A stretch of DNA of 64,000 nt from Hyphomicrobiales bacterium (GCA_900468535.1 UBTY01000026.1:176646-240645); one strand, 5' to 3'; positions 50,663-61,176 are shown, numbered from the stretch's first letter. Made by a program: numbers and translations. Notes: generated by a model not told the origin, from the letters alone.

Positions 50663-53302
50663 ATGCGCACAGACAGCGGCCAGGTCATCAATCTGGCAGA
50701 TTACCGCCCCACCGACTTCGTTCTGGAGCGTGTGGACCTGACCTTCGAGCTGGACCCGACAGAGACAAAAGTCGAATCCCGATTGATCTTCCATCGACGC
50801 GAGGGCGCCGACACGACGGCACCGCTGGTGCTCGATGGCGACGAACTGGCATTGGCCGGCTTGCTCTTCGACCAGATGGACATGGCGTCCGACCAATACA
50901 CGGCGACACCTGAGAGCCTCACTGTTCGCGGGCTGCCGGAATCAGGTCCTTTCGAGCTGACGATCACGACGATCATCAACCCCGAAGCCAACACCAAGCT
51001 GATGGGGCTTTATCGCACCGGTGGCATCTACTGCACGCAGTGTGAAGCCGAAGGTTTCCGCAGGATCACGTACTTCCCGGATCGGCCTGACGTCCTGGCG
51101 CCCTACACCGTAAACATCATCGCAGACAAGGCCGCCAATCCGCTGCTTCTTTCGAACGGAAATTTCCTCGGCGGTGCCGGCTACGGCGAAGGCAAGCATT
51201 TCGCTGCGTGGTTCGATCCACACCCCAAGCCGAGCTATCTGTTCGCGCTGGTCGCGGGCGACCTAGGCGTCATCGAAGACACTTTTACGACCATGTCGGG
51301 TCGCGAAGTCGCTCTGAAGATCTATGTCGAGCATGGGAAGGAACCCCGCGCCGGATACGCAATGGATGCGCTGAAGCGCTCCATGAAGTGGGACGAGGAG
51401 GTCTTCGGGCGCGAATACGACCTCGATATCTTCATGATCGTCGCGGTTTCCGACTTCAATATGGGCGCGATGGAGAACAAGGGGCTGAACGTCTTCAACG
51501 ACAAGTACGTCCTTGCCGATCCCGAAACCGCGACCGATGCCGACTATGCGAATATCGAAGCCATCATCGCGCACGAGTATTTCCACAATTGGACCGGCAA
51601 CCGCATCACCTGCCGTGACTGGTTCCAGCTGTGCCTGAAGGAAGGCCTGACAGTTTATCGCGATCACGAATTCTCGTCCGATCAGCGTTCGCGTCCCGTC
51701 AAGCGCATTGCGGAAGTCCGGCACCTGAAATCAGAACAGTTTCCGGAAGACGGCGGGCCGCTCGCTCATCCGGTGCGGCCGACGCAGTACCGCGAAATCA
51801 ACAACTTCTACACCACGACAGTCTACGAGAAGGGCAGCGAAGTTACCCGGATGATCGCGACCTTGCTCGGCAAGGAGACGTTCAAGAAGGGGATGGATCT
51901 CTACTTCGAACGACACGACGGCCAGGCCGTCACCATTGAAAATTTCGTCAAATGCTTCGAGGACGTCAGCGGCCGCGATCTCGCACAGTTCTCCCTCTGG
52001 TATCAGCAGGCAGGTACGCCGCTTGTTACCGCCTCCGGCAGCTACGACGCGACAGCGAAGACCTTCGCCCTGTCGCTTGAACAGATGATCCCGGCGACAC
52101 CTGGCCAGACCGACAAGAAGCCGATGCATATCCCGCTCAGCCTCGCGCTGTTTGCCGAAGACGGAGCCCAGTTGCAGCCGTCGTCGGTCACGGGCGCCGA
52201 ATATGCCGGAGAAATCCTGCATCTCGCGGATCGCGCGCAAACCGCGGTCTTCCACGGCATCGCATCCCGTCCGGTGGTGTCGATCAATCGCAGCTTCTCC
52301 GCACCGATCAAGCTGCATTTCGATCAGACGGCTGCCGATCTTGCTCTGCTGGCGCGCAACGAAACCGATCATTTCGCCCGCTGGCAGGCGCTGACGGATC
52401 TGGCCCTCCCCACCCTGCTGAAGGCAGCGCGTGACGGCCATTCGGCTTCCGCCGATCGCACATTCGTCGATGCCCTTCTGGCCGCTGCGGCTGACGACAG
52501 CCTGGAACCGGCGTTCCGCGCTCAGGCTCTCGCTCTGCCGAGCGAATCCGATATCGCCCGTGAACTCGGCGGCAACAACGATCCGGACGCTATTCATGCC
52601 GGACGTCAGGCGATCATGAAGCAGGTGGCCGATGCCGGCCGCGACGTTTTCCTGAAGCTGCACGAGACGATGCTGACCCCGGGCGACTTTGCGCCGGATG
52701 CGAGGAGCGCCGGACGGCGTGCGCTGCGCAACACCGCGCTCGTCTATCTTTCCTATGCCGAAGCGTCTCCATCGCGAGCGAAGGCGGCATTCGATGCAGC
52801 CAACAACATGACGGACCTGATGCAGGCGCTGACCATTCTGGCGCACCGCTTCCCTGACAGCGCGGAAGCTGCCGCCGCGCTCGAGACCTTCCGCGATCGG
52901 TTCGCGGACAATGCGCTCGTGATCGACAAGTGGTTCTTAGTCCAAGCAACCATTCCTGGCGCAAAGACGCTCGACCGCGTGGTCGAACTCATGGAAAATC
53001 CTCTCTTCATCCGGACAAACCCGAACAGGGTTCGATCGCTGATCGGGACCTTCGCCTTCACGAACCCGACGGGGATCGGACGGGCCGATGGAGAGGGCTA
53101 TCGTTTCCTCGCTCGCGAGATTCTTGATATCGACGCTCGCAACCCACAGTTGGCAGCACGGCTGCTGACGTCCATGCGTTCCTGGCGCTCGCTGGAGCCC
53201 GTTCGGGCCGAGCATGCACGCAAGGCACTGGCCGAGATTCAGCAGTCCGACAAGCTCTCCACCGATGTTCGCGACATCGTCGAACGGACGCTGCAAGGGT
53301 GA
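50663..53302 (+). CDS. pepN: Aminopeptidase N
   Basis: An 879-residue M1 zinc metallopeptidase that removes N-terminal residues from peptides in the cytoplasm. The substrate motif GAMENKGLN is at about 268, and zinc binding is by HEYFHNWTGNRI (about 303, HExxH) plus the Glu in LKEGLTVYRD (about 326). The C-terminal DUF3458 domains are present, and the length matches E. coli PepN. The ATG at 50663 follows CAGGGA. Followed at 180 bases by pleC on the same strand. Confidence 0.97.
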   Translation: MRTDSGQVINLADYRPTDFVLERVDLTFELDPTETKVESRLIFHRREGADTTAPLVLDGDELALAGLLFDQMDMASDQYTATPESLTVRGLPESGPFELTITTIINPEANTKLMGLYRTGGIYCTQCEAEGFRRITYFPDRPDVLAPYTVNIIADKAANPLLLSNGNFLGGAGYGEGKHFAAWFDPHPKPSYLFALVAGDLGVIEDTFTTMSGREVALKIYVEHGKEPRAGYAMDALKRSMKWDEEVFGREYDLDIFMIVAVSDFNMGAMENKGLNVFNDKYVLADPETATDADYANIEAIIAHEYFHNWTGNRITCRDWFQLCLKEGLTVYRDHEFSSDQRSRPVKRIAEVRHLKSEQFPEDGGPLAHPVRPTQYREINNFYTTTVYEKGSEVTRMIATLLGKETFKKGMDLYFERHDGQAVTIENFVKCFEDVSGRDLAQFSLWYQQAGTPLVTASGSYDATAKTFALSLEQMIPATPGQTDKKPMHIPLSLALFAEDGAQLQPSSVTGAEYAGEILHLADRAQTAVFHGIASRPVVSINRSFSAPIKLHFDQTAADLALLARNETDHFARWQALTDLALPTLLKAARDGHSASADRTFVDALLAAAADDSLEPAFRAQALALPSESDIARELGGNNDPDAIHAGRQAIMKQVADAGRDVFLKLHETMLTPGDFAPDARSAGRRALRNTALVYLSYAEASPSRAKAAFDAANNMTDLMQALTILAHRFPDSAEAAAALETFRDRFADNALVIDKWFLVQATIPGAKTLDRVVELMENPLFIRTNPNRVRSLIGTFAFTNPTGIGRADGEGYRFLAREILDIDARNPQLAARLLTSMRSWRSLEPVRAEHARKALAEIQQSDKLSTDVRDIVERTLQG

Positions 53303-53483
53303 TTTGCAGCAGGGCGCGGCGAAACGACAGTTAGCCGCGCAACCTGTTTGAAAGAAAAATCAGCACTTAGAATCAGTTACCAGATTTTTACCTTTTCCTC
53401 TGGACAAGGCGAATCACCGATGATTCACTGTGTCAGGTTCAAGCGAGCGGCGCTTCGAATCACACGAGGGATCAGGGCAAAAC

Positions 53484-55802
53484 ATGATGAACGTGCGGCG
53501 GGCAACCGTAGCCGAGGGACGGCTGCGTGTCGATTTCGAGGGGCTGCGCTCGCTGCGTGACAGCTTTGCCGACAGCAGCCTCGTATCCGCAAGAGCTCCC
53601 TCCCGCAATTTCACGTATGCCGAGAATGTGCTGAAGCGCGCCATCCCCCTCCTCATCGTCGCATTCCTCACGGTTGTTGCCGCCTCACACTTCTTTGGCA
53701 TGGTGTCCGAGTACGGCCGGATGGAAGCTGCCGCCCGCCATTCGACGGCTCTGGCAGCGGCTACCGCCGCGGCCGCATTCGCGGACGCCGACAGCCTGTT
53801 CGAAGCTGGCACTGTTACCGCTGCTCAAGAACGCCTCGCCCGCTTCTTGCCTCAGGACCGTCTCGACGACGACGCGTTCGTGCTGCTCGTACAGCCGACG
53901 GGCAAGGTCTTTGCCGCATCCGCGGCCGGCGCTGCCTACATCGGCGCAAGTGTCGGCGATTTCTTTTCCGACATCTCGTCGGCCCGGCGTTTCGCCGATC
54001 GTGCCGGCGTCATAGAGACGATGATCAGCGGCCGCCCGCACTATGCCGAAATCACGTTGATCGGCAGCTCTGGCGGCTATGTCGTCGCCGCGACGTCGCT
54101 CGATCGCATCGGCAAACTCTGGCGCGAGGAAGTGACCCTGAACGTCACGCTCTTTGCCGGCATCTCCTCGATCCTGCTCGTCGTCCTCTACGCCTATTAC
54201 ATGCAGGTCAGACGCGCACGGGACGCCGACGATATCTTCCTGGAGTCCAACCTGCGCGTCGAGACCGCGCTTTCTCGCGGCCGCTGCGGTCTGTGGGATT
54301 TCGATTTCGACCGGCGGGAATTCTTCTGGTCGCGCTCCATGTACGAGATGCTGGGGCTTCCGGCATCCGACAAGAACATGTGCTTCGGCGATGCTGCCCG
54401 CCTCATGCATCCTGACGATAGCGGGATCTACGAGATCGCCCGTTCCGTCGCCGGCGGCGATTTCGAACAGATAGACCAGATTTTCCGGATGCGTCACGCG
54501 GCCGGCCATTATGTCTGGATGCGCGCTCGTGCGCAGGTCATCCGCACCACCGGCGGCCGCGTCCATATGATCGGCATCGCGATGGATGTGACGGAACAGC
54601 ACCGCCTCGCACAGCGCTATGCCGAAGCCGACCAGCGGCTTGCCGACGCCATCGAATGCACGTCCGAGGCATTCGTGCTTTGGGACAAGAACGACCGGCT
54701 GGTGATGTGCAATGCCCACTTCCAGCAAGCCTACGGCCTGCCGGACAGCGTGCTGGTACCCGGCACCGAGCGGGTGATCGTCAATGCAGCGGCGGCACGC
54801 CCTGTCATTGAACGCCGCATCGCCGATGCCGACGGCAACGGTTACAGCCGCACCAGCGAGGTGCAGCTTGCCGACGAACGCTGGCTGCAGATCAACGAAC
54901 GGCGCACGCGCGACGGCGGCATGGTCTCCGTCGGCACCGACATCACCCTGTTGAAGCGGAACCAGGAGCGTCTGCGCGACTCCGAGCGTCGTCTGATGGC
55001 AACGATCGGCGACCTTTCCGCATCGCGCCAAACGCTGGAGAGCCAGAAGTCCGCACTCTCGGTGGCGAACACGAATTACCTTGCGGAAAAGGAACGCGCG
55101 GAAGCTGCCAACAAGGCGAAATCCGAGTTTCTTGCCAACATGTCTCATGAGTTGCGCACGCCGCTCAATGCCATTCTCGGCTTCTCCGAAATCCTGCAGG
55201 ACCAGATGTTCGGTCCGCTCGGCTCGACCAAGTATGACGAATATGCGCGCGACATTCACCACAGCGGCAAGCACCTCCTGAACGTCATCAATGACATTCT
55301 CGACATGTCGAAGATCGAAGCGGGCCACATGAAGCTGCAGTGCGAGCAGATCGATCTGCTGCCGCTGATCGAGGAAAGCCTTCGCTTCACCGCCATCCCT
55401 GCCAACGCGAAGAACATCCAGATCGAACAGTGCATTCGCGATGGCATGACGCTGACCGCCGATCGTCGGGCTGTGAAGCAAATCCTGCTGAACCTACTTT
55501 CGAACGCCGTGAAATTCACCAATGAGGGCGGCCGCATTGCGGTTCGCACGCGCCGCGCCAACGGCAGCGTCATCCTGACGATCGCCGACACCGGCATCGG
55601 CATTCCGAAGGCCGCGATCAACAAGATCGGCCAGCCCTTCGAACAGGTCCAAAGCCAGTATGCAAAGAGCAAAGGCGGCTCCGGGCTGGGTCTTGCAATC
55701 TCCCGTTCGCTGACCACGCTTCACGGCGGCTCGATGAAAATCCGGTCACGAGAGGCAGTCGGCACCGTCATCTCCCTACGCATTCCGGACGCTGCGCACT
55801 AA
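53484..55802 (+). CDS. pleC: PleC-type sensor histidine kinase (PdhS family)
   Basis: A 772-residue membrane kinase. Two membrane helices (about 51-75 and 215-240) enclose a periplasmic region, followed by two PAS domains (about 250-390 and 395-505), a coiled linker (ANTNYLAEKERAEAANKAKSE) and the kinase core. The phospho-acceptor His is in NMSHELRTPLNAILGFSEIL, followed by MFGPLGSTKYDEYARDI and NVINDILDMSKIEAGHMKL, the PdhS-family HisKA signature that recognises DivK. HATPase motifs are NLLSNAVKF, DTGIGIP and GGSGLGLAIS. Adjacent glnE, two-component pair and degP match, as I recall, the S. meliloti pleC locus. Start at ATG 53484 (AGGG upstream); GTG at 53430 is the alternative. Confidence 0.85.
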   Translation: MMNVRRATVAEGRLRVDFEGLRSLRDSFADSSLVSARAPSRNFTYAENVLKRAIPLLIVAFLTVVAASHFFGMVSEYGRMEAAARHSTALAAATAAAAFADADSLFEAGTVTAAQERLARFLPQDRLDDDAFVLLVQPTGKVFAASAAGAAYIGASVGDFFSDISSARRFADRAGVIETMISGRPHYAEITLIGSSGGYVVAATSLDRIGKLWREEVTLNVTLFAGISSILLVVLYAYYMQVRRARDADDIFLESNLRVETALSRGRCGLWDFDFDRREFFWSRSMYEMLGLPASDKNMCFGDAARLMHPDDSGIYEIARSVAGGDFEQIDQIFRMRHAAGHYVWMRARAQVIRTTGGRVHMIGIAMDVTEQHRLAQRYAEADQRLADAIECTSEAFVLWDKNDRLVMCNAHFQQAYGLPDSVLVPGTERVIVNAAAARPVIERRIADADGNGYSRTSEVQLADERWLQINERRTRDGGMVSVGTDITLLKRNQERLRDSERRLMATIGDLSASRQTLESQKSALSVANTNYLAEKERAEAANKAKSEFLANMSHELRTPLNAILGFSEILQDQMFGPLGSTKYDEYARDIHHSGKHLLNVINDILDMSKIEAGHMKLQCEQIDLLPLIEESLRFTAIPANAKNIQIEQCIRDGMTLTADRRAVKQILLNLLSNAVKFTNEGGRIAVRTRRANGSVILTIADTGIGIPKAAINKIGQPFEQVQSQYAKSKGGSGLGLAISRSLTTLHGGSMKIRSREAVGTVISLRIPDAAH

Positions 55803-55901
55803 AGCACGTCGCGATCTTTCAGATTCGCTCATGCGCTTTAGCTCCTTGTTTTCTCGCATGTCTTTGTCCCGAAACCGACGACCACTTTCGGGAGACATGC
55901 T
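55803..55901. repeat. Rhizobial palindromic intergenic repeat
   Basis: Fills the gap between the convergent ends of pleC and glnE. The core (55857-55901) is a palindrome, GCATGTCT-ttg-TCCCGAAA against TTTCGGGA-g-ACATGC, around CCGACGACCA. The left part contains GCGCTTTAGCTCCTTGTTTTCTCGCATGTC, a sequence I recognise as typical of the dispersed mosaic elements of Rhizobium chromosomes. Only one copy is in this window. It may also act as the terminator for both genes. Confidence 0.7.
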
Positions 55902-58862
55902 TTAAGGCACCACCACCGACTGCAAGATACGCCGAACGGATTTGCCGAGGCGCTTCAACTCACCTTCGAGTGTCTTGATATCGGGGCAATCGCCCGCGCG
56001 GCAGACGAGATCGATCAGACCGGCAGGCGCCTCCTTGGGATCGAACAGCCCATCGATGCAGAGACGGATCAGCTGCGACAGCTCGGTATAAAGCTGAAAA
56101 GCCTCCAGGCAGGTGTCGACATCGCCGGCGGACATCAGTCGCCCGCCCAAGAGCTTCAGAGCCTCGCCGGTATTCAGCCCATTGACCCTGGCCTCGACAC
56201 CCTTCGCAGGCGCGGCCAGCGCGAGATACTGCGCGATGAATTCGATATCGATCACCCCACCCGGAGTAAGCTTTAAATCCCAGGCGCTGGCAGGTGGTTT
56301 CTCGCTTTCGATCAGCTGGCGCATCTCGGTGACGTCGCGAGCGAGCTTGGCCGGCTCGCGATGTCGCGAGAGAACATCCGTTACGATGCTCTCGGCTTCC
56401 GCAATCAAGCCCTTATCGCCGCAGATTAGGCGGGCACGGCTGAGCGCCATGTGTTCCCACGTCCAGGCTTCCTCCCGCTGGTATTTTCCGAATGCATTGA
56501 TCCGGGTGGCAACCGGACCCTTGTTGCCGGAAGGACGCAAGCGCATGTCGACTTCGTAGAGAACGCCTTCGGCGGTCGGCGCGGAAAGGGCGGCGATCAG
56601 CCGTTGCGTCATCCGCGTGAAATAGCGGACGGCGTCGAGAGGCTTTTCGCCCACCGATTCCGGCGCTGCGTCATCGTAGTCGTAGAGCAGGATGAGATCG
56701 ATGTCGGAACCGGCCGTCAGCTCGAAGCTGCCGAGCTTGCCCATGCCGGCAACGGCAACGCGGCCGCCGGGGAATGCTCCATAGGACGCCTCCATTTCCT
56801 GACGCACGGCGTTCAGCGCCGCTTCGATGATCAGGTCCGCAAGGTGCGTAAAGGCGCGTGCCGCCATTGCGCCATTGATGGTGCCGGTCAGCAGACGGAT
56901 GCCGATGAGGAACCGCTGCTCGGCCGCGAAAATGCGCAATCGGTCCAGCACCTCCTCATAGTACCTCGCCTGCAGCAAAGACCCCCTCAGCCGCTCGGCC
57001 AGATACTCGCGCGTCGGCAACTCGGCCATCAGGCCGGGATCGAGCATGCCATCGAAAACGTGGGGCTTTGCGGCAATCACCTCCGCAAGCTTCGGCGCCG
57101 CCGACATGATGTTGACGATCAGCGATAGCAGTGCCGGATTGCTGCCAAGCAGCGAGAAGAGCTGAATGCCGGCCGGCAGCCCCGAGATGAAGCTGTCGAA
57201 CCGCAGGATCGCCTCGTCCGCGCGCTTGCTCTCACCGAAGACACGCAGCAGTTCAGGTGCAAGCTCGGTCAGGCGTTCGCGCGCTTCAACGGATTGGGTC
57301 GCTTTGTAACGTCCGTAGTGCCAGGTGCGAATGACACGCGATATGTCCGACGGCCGCTCGAAACCCAGCTTGCGTAGCGTGATCAGGGTGTCCGGATCAT
57401 CATTCTGCCCGGTGAAGACCAAATTTCCCGTTTCAGTCGAAAGGCGGTTTTCCTGTTCGAAGAGGCGCGCGTAACGCCGTTCAACGGTCCGGAAGGTCTC
57501 CACCAGTTTTTCCGCGAAGCTCGGCGTGTCGCCAAAGCCCATCATGAACGCGATGCGCTTCAGCTCCGCCTCGGTCTCGGGTAGCAGGTGCGTCTGCTCG
57601 TCACGGACCATCTGGATGCGATGTTCGACATCGCGAAGATACCAGTATGCGTCGATGAGCTCGTCGCGCGTTTCCTCGTCGATCCATTTCGCCTTTGTCA
57701 GCTCGACAAGCGTCTCCTCGGTGCCGCGCGAGCGCAGAACGGGCATGCGCCCGCCGGCAATCAGCTGCTGCGTCTGAACGAAGAACTCTATCTCGCGGAT
57801 GCCCCCCCGGCCGAGCTTGACGTTGTGGCCTTTGACGGCAATCGCTCCGTGGCCCTTATGGGCATGGATCTGTCGCTTGATCGAATGGATGTCGGCGATC
57901 GCGGCGTAATCGAGATACTTGCGAAAGACGAAGGGAACGAGGCCGCGCAGGAATTGCTCGCCTGCCCGCAGGTCGCCCGCCACAGCACGGGCCTTGATGA
58001 AGGCGGCGCGCTCCCAGTTCTGCCCTCGCCCCTCATAATAGATCATCGCCGCATCGACGGAGATCGCGAGCGGTGTGGAGCCGGGATCCGGGCGCAGCCG
58101 AAGGTCGGTCCTGAAGACGTAGCCATCTGCTGTACGCTCCTGCATGATCCGCACGAGCCGCCGCATCAGGCGCGGGAAGACCTCGATAGCGTCGTCAGGA
58201 TCCTCCAGAATTCCTGCCTGCTCGTCGAAGAAGACGACCAGATCGATATCGGATGAGTAGTTCAGCTCGGAGGCGCCGAGCTTTCCCATGCCCAGAACGA
58301 TCAGCCCCGATCCCTCGCTGGGGCGCTCAACATCCTTCAGGCGCAGCTTGCGGCTCTCATGGGCGGTCAGCAACAGGTGATCAATGGCAGCGCTCACGGT
58401 TGCCTCGGCGAGCCGGCTCAGCCATGCGGTGGTCACCCTGCCATCGAAGATTCGGCCAAGATCGGCAAGGGCCAGCAGGAATGCAACCCGACGCTTCGCG
58501 ATCCGCAGACGGCTCATCACGTCGGCTTCGCTCGGAGCGCCCGCACCGTCGTCAGCAGGCCTCCATGCATTCCTGGCCTCTTCGACCAAGGCCTCGATCT
58601 GAGGTTCCAGAGGCTCGGCAATAGCCCCAACCAGGGCGGCCGGATCGATGTTTGCGATCTCTCGCAGGTAGGGCGACAAGGTCAGCGCAGCGGTGACGAA
58701 TTCCTTCAGGGCGCTCTCTTCGTTGAGCAGGCTCGCGACGACAGGCTCGCTCTTGCCGATCTTCTGCAGGTCGGCAAGCGTCAGCTTCAACTCGGCTTTG
58801 TTCAATGGCCTGAGAAGGCCTTCGGTCACGTCCCTGAGGCTGTGCATCGATGTCGTCAGCAT
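55902..58862 (-). CDS. glnE: GlnE: bifunctional glutamine synthetase adenylyltransferase/deadenylase
   Basis: A 986-residue enzyme that adds and removes AMP on the glutamine synthetase GlnA in answer to PII and glutamine. It has two nucleotidyltransferase domains. The N-terminal one (deadenylylation) has GKLGASELNYSSDIDLVVFFD (about 190-210). The C-terminal one (adenylylation) has GKLGSFELTAGSDIDLILLYDYD (about 705-730). Each is followed by a helical GlnD-like PII-uridylyl domain. I start at the ATG at 58862 because AGGGAGG lies just before it; an in-frame extension to 58907 has none. Convergent with pleC. Confidence 0.95.
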   Translation of the reverse strand: MLTTSMHSLRDVTEGLLRPLNKAELKLTLADLQKIGKSEPVVASLLNEESALKEFVTAALTLSPYLREIANIDPAALVGAIAEPLEPQIEALVEEARNAWRPADDGAGAPSEADVMSRLRIAKRRVAFLLALADLGRIFDGRVTTAWLSRLAEATVSAAIDHLLLTAHESRKLRLKDVERPSEGSGLIVLGMGKLGASELNYSSDIDLVVFFDEQAGILEDPDDAIEVFPRLMRRLVRIMQERTADGYVFRTDLRLRPDPGSTPLAISVDAAMIYYEGRGQNWERAAFIKARAVAGDLRAGEQFLRGLVPFVFRKYLDYAAIADIHSIKRQIHAHKGHGAIAVKGHNVKLGRGGIREIEFFVQTQQLIAGGRMPVLRSRGTEETLVELTKAKWIDEETRDELIDAYWYLRDVEHRIQMVRDEQTHLLPETEAELKRIAFMMGFGDTPSFAEKLVETFRTVERRYARLFEQENRLSTETGNLVFTGQNDDPDTLITLRKLGFERPSDISRVIRTWHYGRYKATQSVEARERLTELAPELLRVFGESKRADEAILRFDSFISGLPAGIQLFSLLGSNPALLSLIVNIMSAAPKLAEVIAAKPHVFDGMLDPGLMAELPTREYLAERLRGSLLQARYYEEVLDRLRIFAAEQRFLIGIRLLTGTINGAMAARAFTHLADLIIEAALNAVRQEMEASYGAFPGGRVAVAGMGKLGSFELTAGSDIDLILLYDYDDAAPESVGEKPLDAVRYFTRMTQRLIAALSAPTAEGVLYEVDMRLRPSGNKGPVATRINAFGKYQREEAWTWEHMALSRARLICGDKGLIAEAESIVTDVLSRHREPAKLARDVTEMRQLIESEKPPASAWDLKLTPGGVIDIEFIAQYLALAAPAKGVEARVNGLNTGEALKLLGGRLMSAGDVDTCLEAFQLYTELSQLIRLCIDGLFDPKEAPAGLIDLVCRAGDCPDIKTLEGELKRLGKSVRRILQSVVVP

Positions 58863-59004
58863 GCGCCCTCCCTGGCTACAGCAAACGGTCGGTAGGGAAT
58901 CAGACATCCCTCCGGCTGTTGGCGAGTAAACTAGGGTTCAAGACGCACGCGGCCAACCGCAAATTGACCTGTTGCGACATCAGGTGCACGCAGCCGCAGT
59001 GCTT

Positions 59005-60405
59005 CTATTTGGTCGGGAATACCATCGTAACCGTCAGCCCGCGTCCGGCCGGCTTATCCGTTTGGGTATCCGAAAGTTCGAGACGACCGCCGTGCAGTTC
59101 CATGACTGCTTCGACCAGCGAAAGCCCGAGCCCGGTGCCAGGCTTCGACCGGCTCTCGTCCAGGCGAACGAAGCGCTTGAGAACTTCGTCTCGCTTGTCG
59201 GCAGGAATGCCGGGACCATTGTCGGCGACCTGCAGGCAGATGCCGTCGCTTCTCCGCTTGAGACGCAGCGCAATTTCCCCGCCATCGCTGCTGGAGGCGT
59301 ACTTGATCGCGTTGTCGATGAGATTGAAGATCGCCTGGCCGATCAGCTCGCGATTTCCCTGCACCTGTACGCCGGGTTCGATGGCCGACGTCAAAGCCAG
59401 ACCCGCTTCATCGGCGACCGGCTCATAGAGCTCGGCACTATCGGCGACAATTGCGGAAAGGTCGACCATCGACATTTCGGCCGCGACCGATCCCGCCTCG
59501 ACGCGGGAGATCATCAGAAGAGCGTTGAAGGTACGGATCAGCTGGTCGGATTCGGAGATGATCCCCTCGAGTGCAACGCGTCTCGCGTCTGACTCAGGTG
59601 TATCAAGCGCATCCGCTGCCTTGTTTCGCAGGCGCGTCAGCGGCGTCTTCAGATCGTGCGCGATATTGTCGGAGACCTGCCGCAGGCCCTCGTTCAGCTT
59701 CTCAATTCGTCCTAGCATCGCGTTCAGCGACGCCGACAAACGATCGAATTCGTCTCCGGAACCACCGACTGGAAGGCGCTGCGACAGGTCGCCCGCCATG
59801 ATCTTCTTGCTGGCGGCCGACATGCGATCGATGCGCTTCAGTGCGTTTCTGCCGATGCCGAACCAGATAATGATCGCGCCCAGCCCCATGATCGCCAAAG
59901 CAATCATCAGCGCCTGGCGAACGAGGCCGCGGAACGCTTCCGGCTCTCCGAGATCGCGGCCGATCAGGATCTTCAAGCCGTTGTCGAGGACTTCGATGTT
60001 GGCGACCGCCATATGACGCTTCGTCTGCCCGCCTTCCGCATAACGCTGGTAGAAGAACGGCAGCGACGTCCACCCCTCCTCCAGCATCACGCCTGGCTGA
60101 ACCGAAGCGACGTTGCCGGCGAGGATGTCGCCGGAAGGGCCGGCAATGATGTAGAGGTTGGCGCCCGGCTGACGCGCACGACGCTCCATCGTCCGCAAGA
60201 GCAGATTCATGCCACCGGCATCATAGGCCCGCTGGACCTGATCTACTTCCTGCTGCACGGCCTCGCGGATCTGGCTCGTCAGGAGTCGCTCCGACATCGC
60301 CGTCACATAGAAGACAAGCGTTGCGGCGCAGATCGCGAAGAGCAGGATGTATAGGGCAGAAAGACGGACTGCGGTGGACTTGAAGAGAACCCGAAAACGG
60401 CTCAT
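59005..60405 (-). CDS. Two-component sensor histidine kinase
   Basis: A 466-residue membrane kinase. Membrane helices at about 14-36 and 165-187 enclose a periplasmic sensor domain. HAMP follows (about 190-240, ending SLNAMLGRIEKLNEG), then HisKA with the His in RQVSDNIAHDLKTPLTRLRNKA (about residue 254) and HATPase with NLIDNAIKYAS, VADNGPGIPADK and GTGLGLSLVEAV. Its ATG overlaps the stop of the response regulator gene by ATGA, so the two are translationally coupled. The signal is unknown; with degP upstream, envelope stress is the best guess. Confidence 0.92.
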   Translation of the reverse strand: MSRFRVLFKSTAVRLSALYILLFAICAATLVFYVTAMSERLLTSQIREAVQQEVDQVQRAYDAGGMNLLLRTMERRARQPGANLYIIAGPSGDILAGNVASVQPGVMLEEGWTSLPFFYQRYAEGGQTKRHMAVANIEVLDNGLKILIGRDLGEPEAFRGLVRQALMIALAIMGLGAIIIWFGIGRNALKRIDRMSAASKKIMAGDLSQRLPVGGSGDEFDRLSASLNAMLGRIEKLNEGLRQVSDNIAHDLKTPLTRLRNKAADALDTPESDARRVALEGIISESDQLIRTFNALLMISRVEAGSVAAEMSMVDLSAIVADSAELYEPVADEAGLALTSAIEPGVQVQGNRELIGQAIFNLIDNAIKYASSSDGGEIALRLKRRSDGICLQVADNGPGIPADKRDEVLKRFVRLDESRSKPGTGLGLSLVEAVMELHGGRLELSDTQTDKPAGRGLTVTMVFPTK

Positions 60406-61079
60406 CCCTCATCCTTGATCATGTAACCGGCGCCGCGAATGGTCTTCAGCAACGGCTGGCTGAAGTCCTTCTCGATCTTCGAGCGAAGGCGCGAGACATG
60501 CACGTCGATCACATTGGTCTGCGGGTCGAAATGATAATCCCAGACGTTTTCCAGGAGCATGGTTCGCGTCACCACCTGCCCGGCATTCTTCATGAGATAT
60601 TCGAGAAGACGGAATTCGCGCGGCTGCAGCGGGATTTCCTTTCCGCCGCGCCTGACTTCGTGGGACAGCCGGTCGAGTTCCAGGTCACCAACACGATAGA
60701 CGACGTCCTGGTCGGGCGTGCCCTTGCGGCGACCGAGCACTTCGACACGGGCGAGAAGTTCGCTGAAGGCATAGGGCTTAGGCAGATAGTCATCGCCACC
60801 GGCGCGAAGCCCGGTTACGCGGTCGTCGACCTGGCCAAGAGCCGAAAGGATCAGGACCGGCGTATGAATTCCCTTGCGGCGAAGCTCGCTGATGACAGAC
60901 AGGCCGTCGCGACGGGGCAACATGCGATCGATGACGACAACATCGTAGGTATTTTCCGTGCCCATGAACAGGCCGCTCTCGCCGTCGCTTGCGTGATCGG
61001 CGACAATGCCCGCCTCGCGAAAGGCTTTCGTGAGGTAGACCGCAGCTTCCAGGTCGTCTTCGATAATCAGAATCTTCAT
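60402..61079 (-). CDS. OmpR-family response regulator
   Basis: A 225-residue regulator. The receiver domain starts MKILIIEDDLEAAVYL with the acidic pair, the phosphorylated Asp is in VVVIDRMLPRRDG (about residue 51), and Lys is in DYLPKPYAFSELLARV. The C-terminal winged helix (about 125-222) ends LRSKIEKDFSQPLLKTIRGAGYMI. I prefer the ATG at 61079, at the start of the receiver; an in-frame extension to 61160 adds 27 residues with no known domain. Partner of the kinase that overlaps its 3' end. Confidence 0.92.
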   Translation of the reverse strand: MKILIIEDDLEAAVYLTKAFREAGIVADHASDGESGLFMGTENTYDVVVIDRMLPRRDGLSVISELRRKGIHTPVLILSALGQVDDRVTGLRAGGDDYLPKPYAFSELLARVEVLGRRKGTPDQDVVYRVGDLELDRLSHEVRRGGKEIPLQPREFRLLEYLMKNAGQVVTRTMLLENVWDYHFDPQTNVIDVHVSRLRSKIEKDFSQPLLKTIRGAGYMIKDEG

Positions 61080-61176
61080 GCGCCCGACATTACCCGTCGG
61101 CGTTGTTTCGGCAAGGCTTGAAGCTGAATCCTGTTGAAGGGACGTCATCGCGGCACCCATGATGCATTGACGGAAA

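Noticed and set aside
50302..50691. A 129-codon frame upstream of pepN on the minus strand
   Set aside because: It overlaps both the EamA start and the pepN start, has no ribosome binding site and no recognisable domain.
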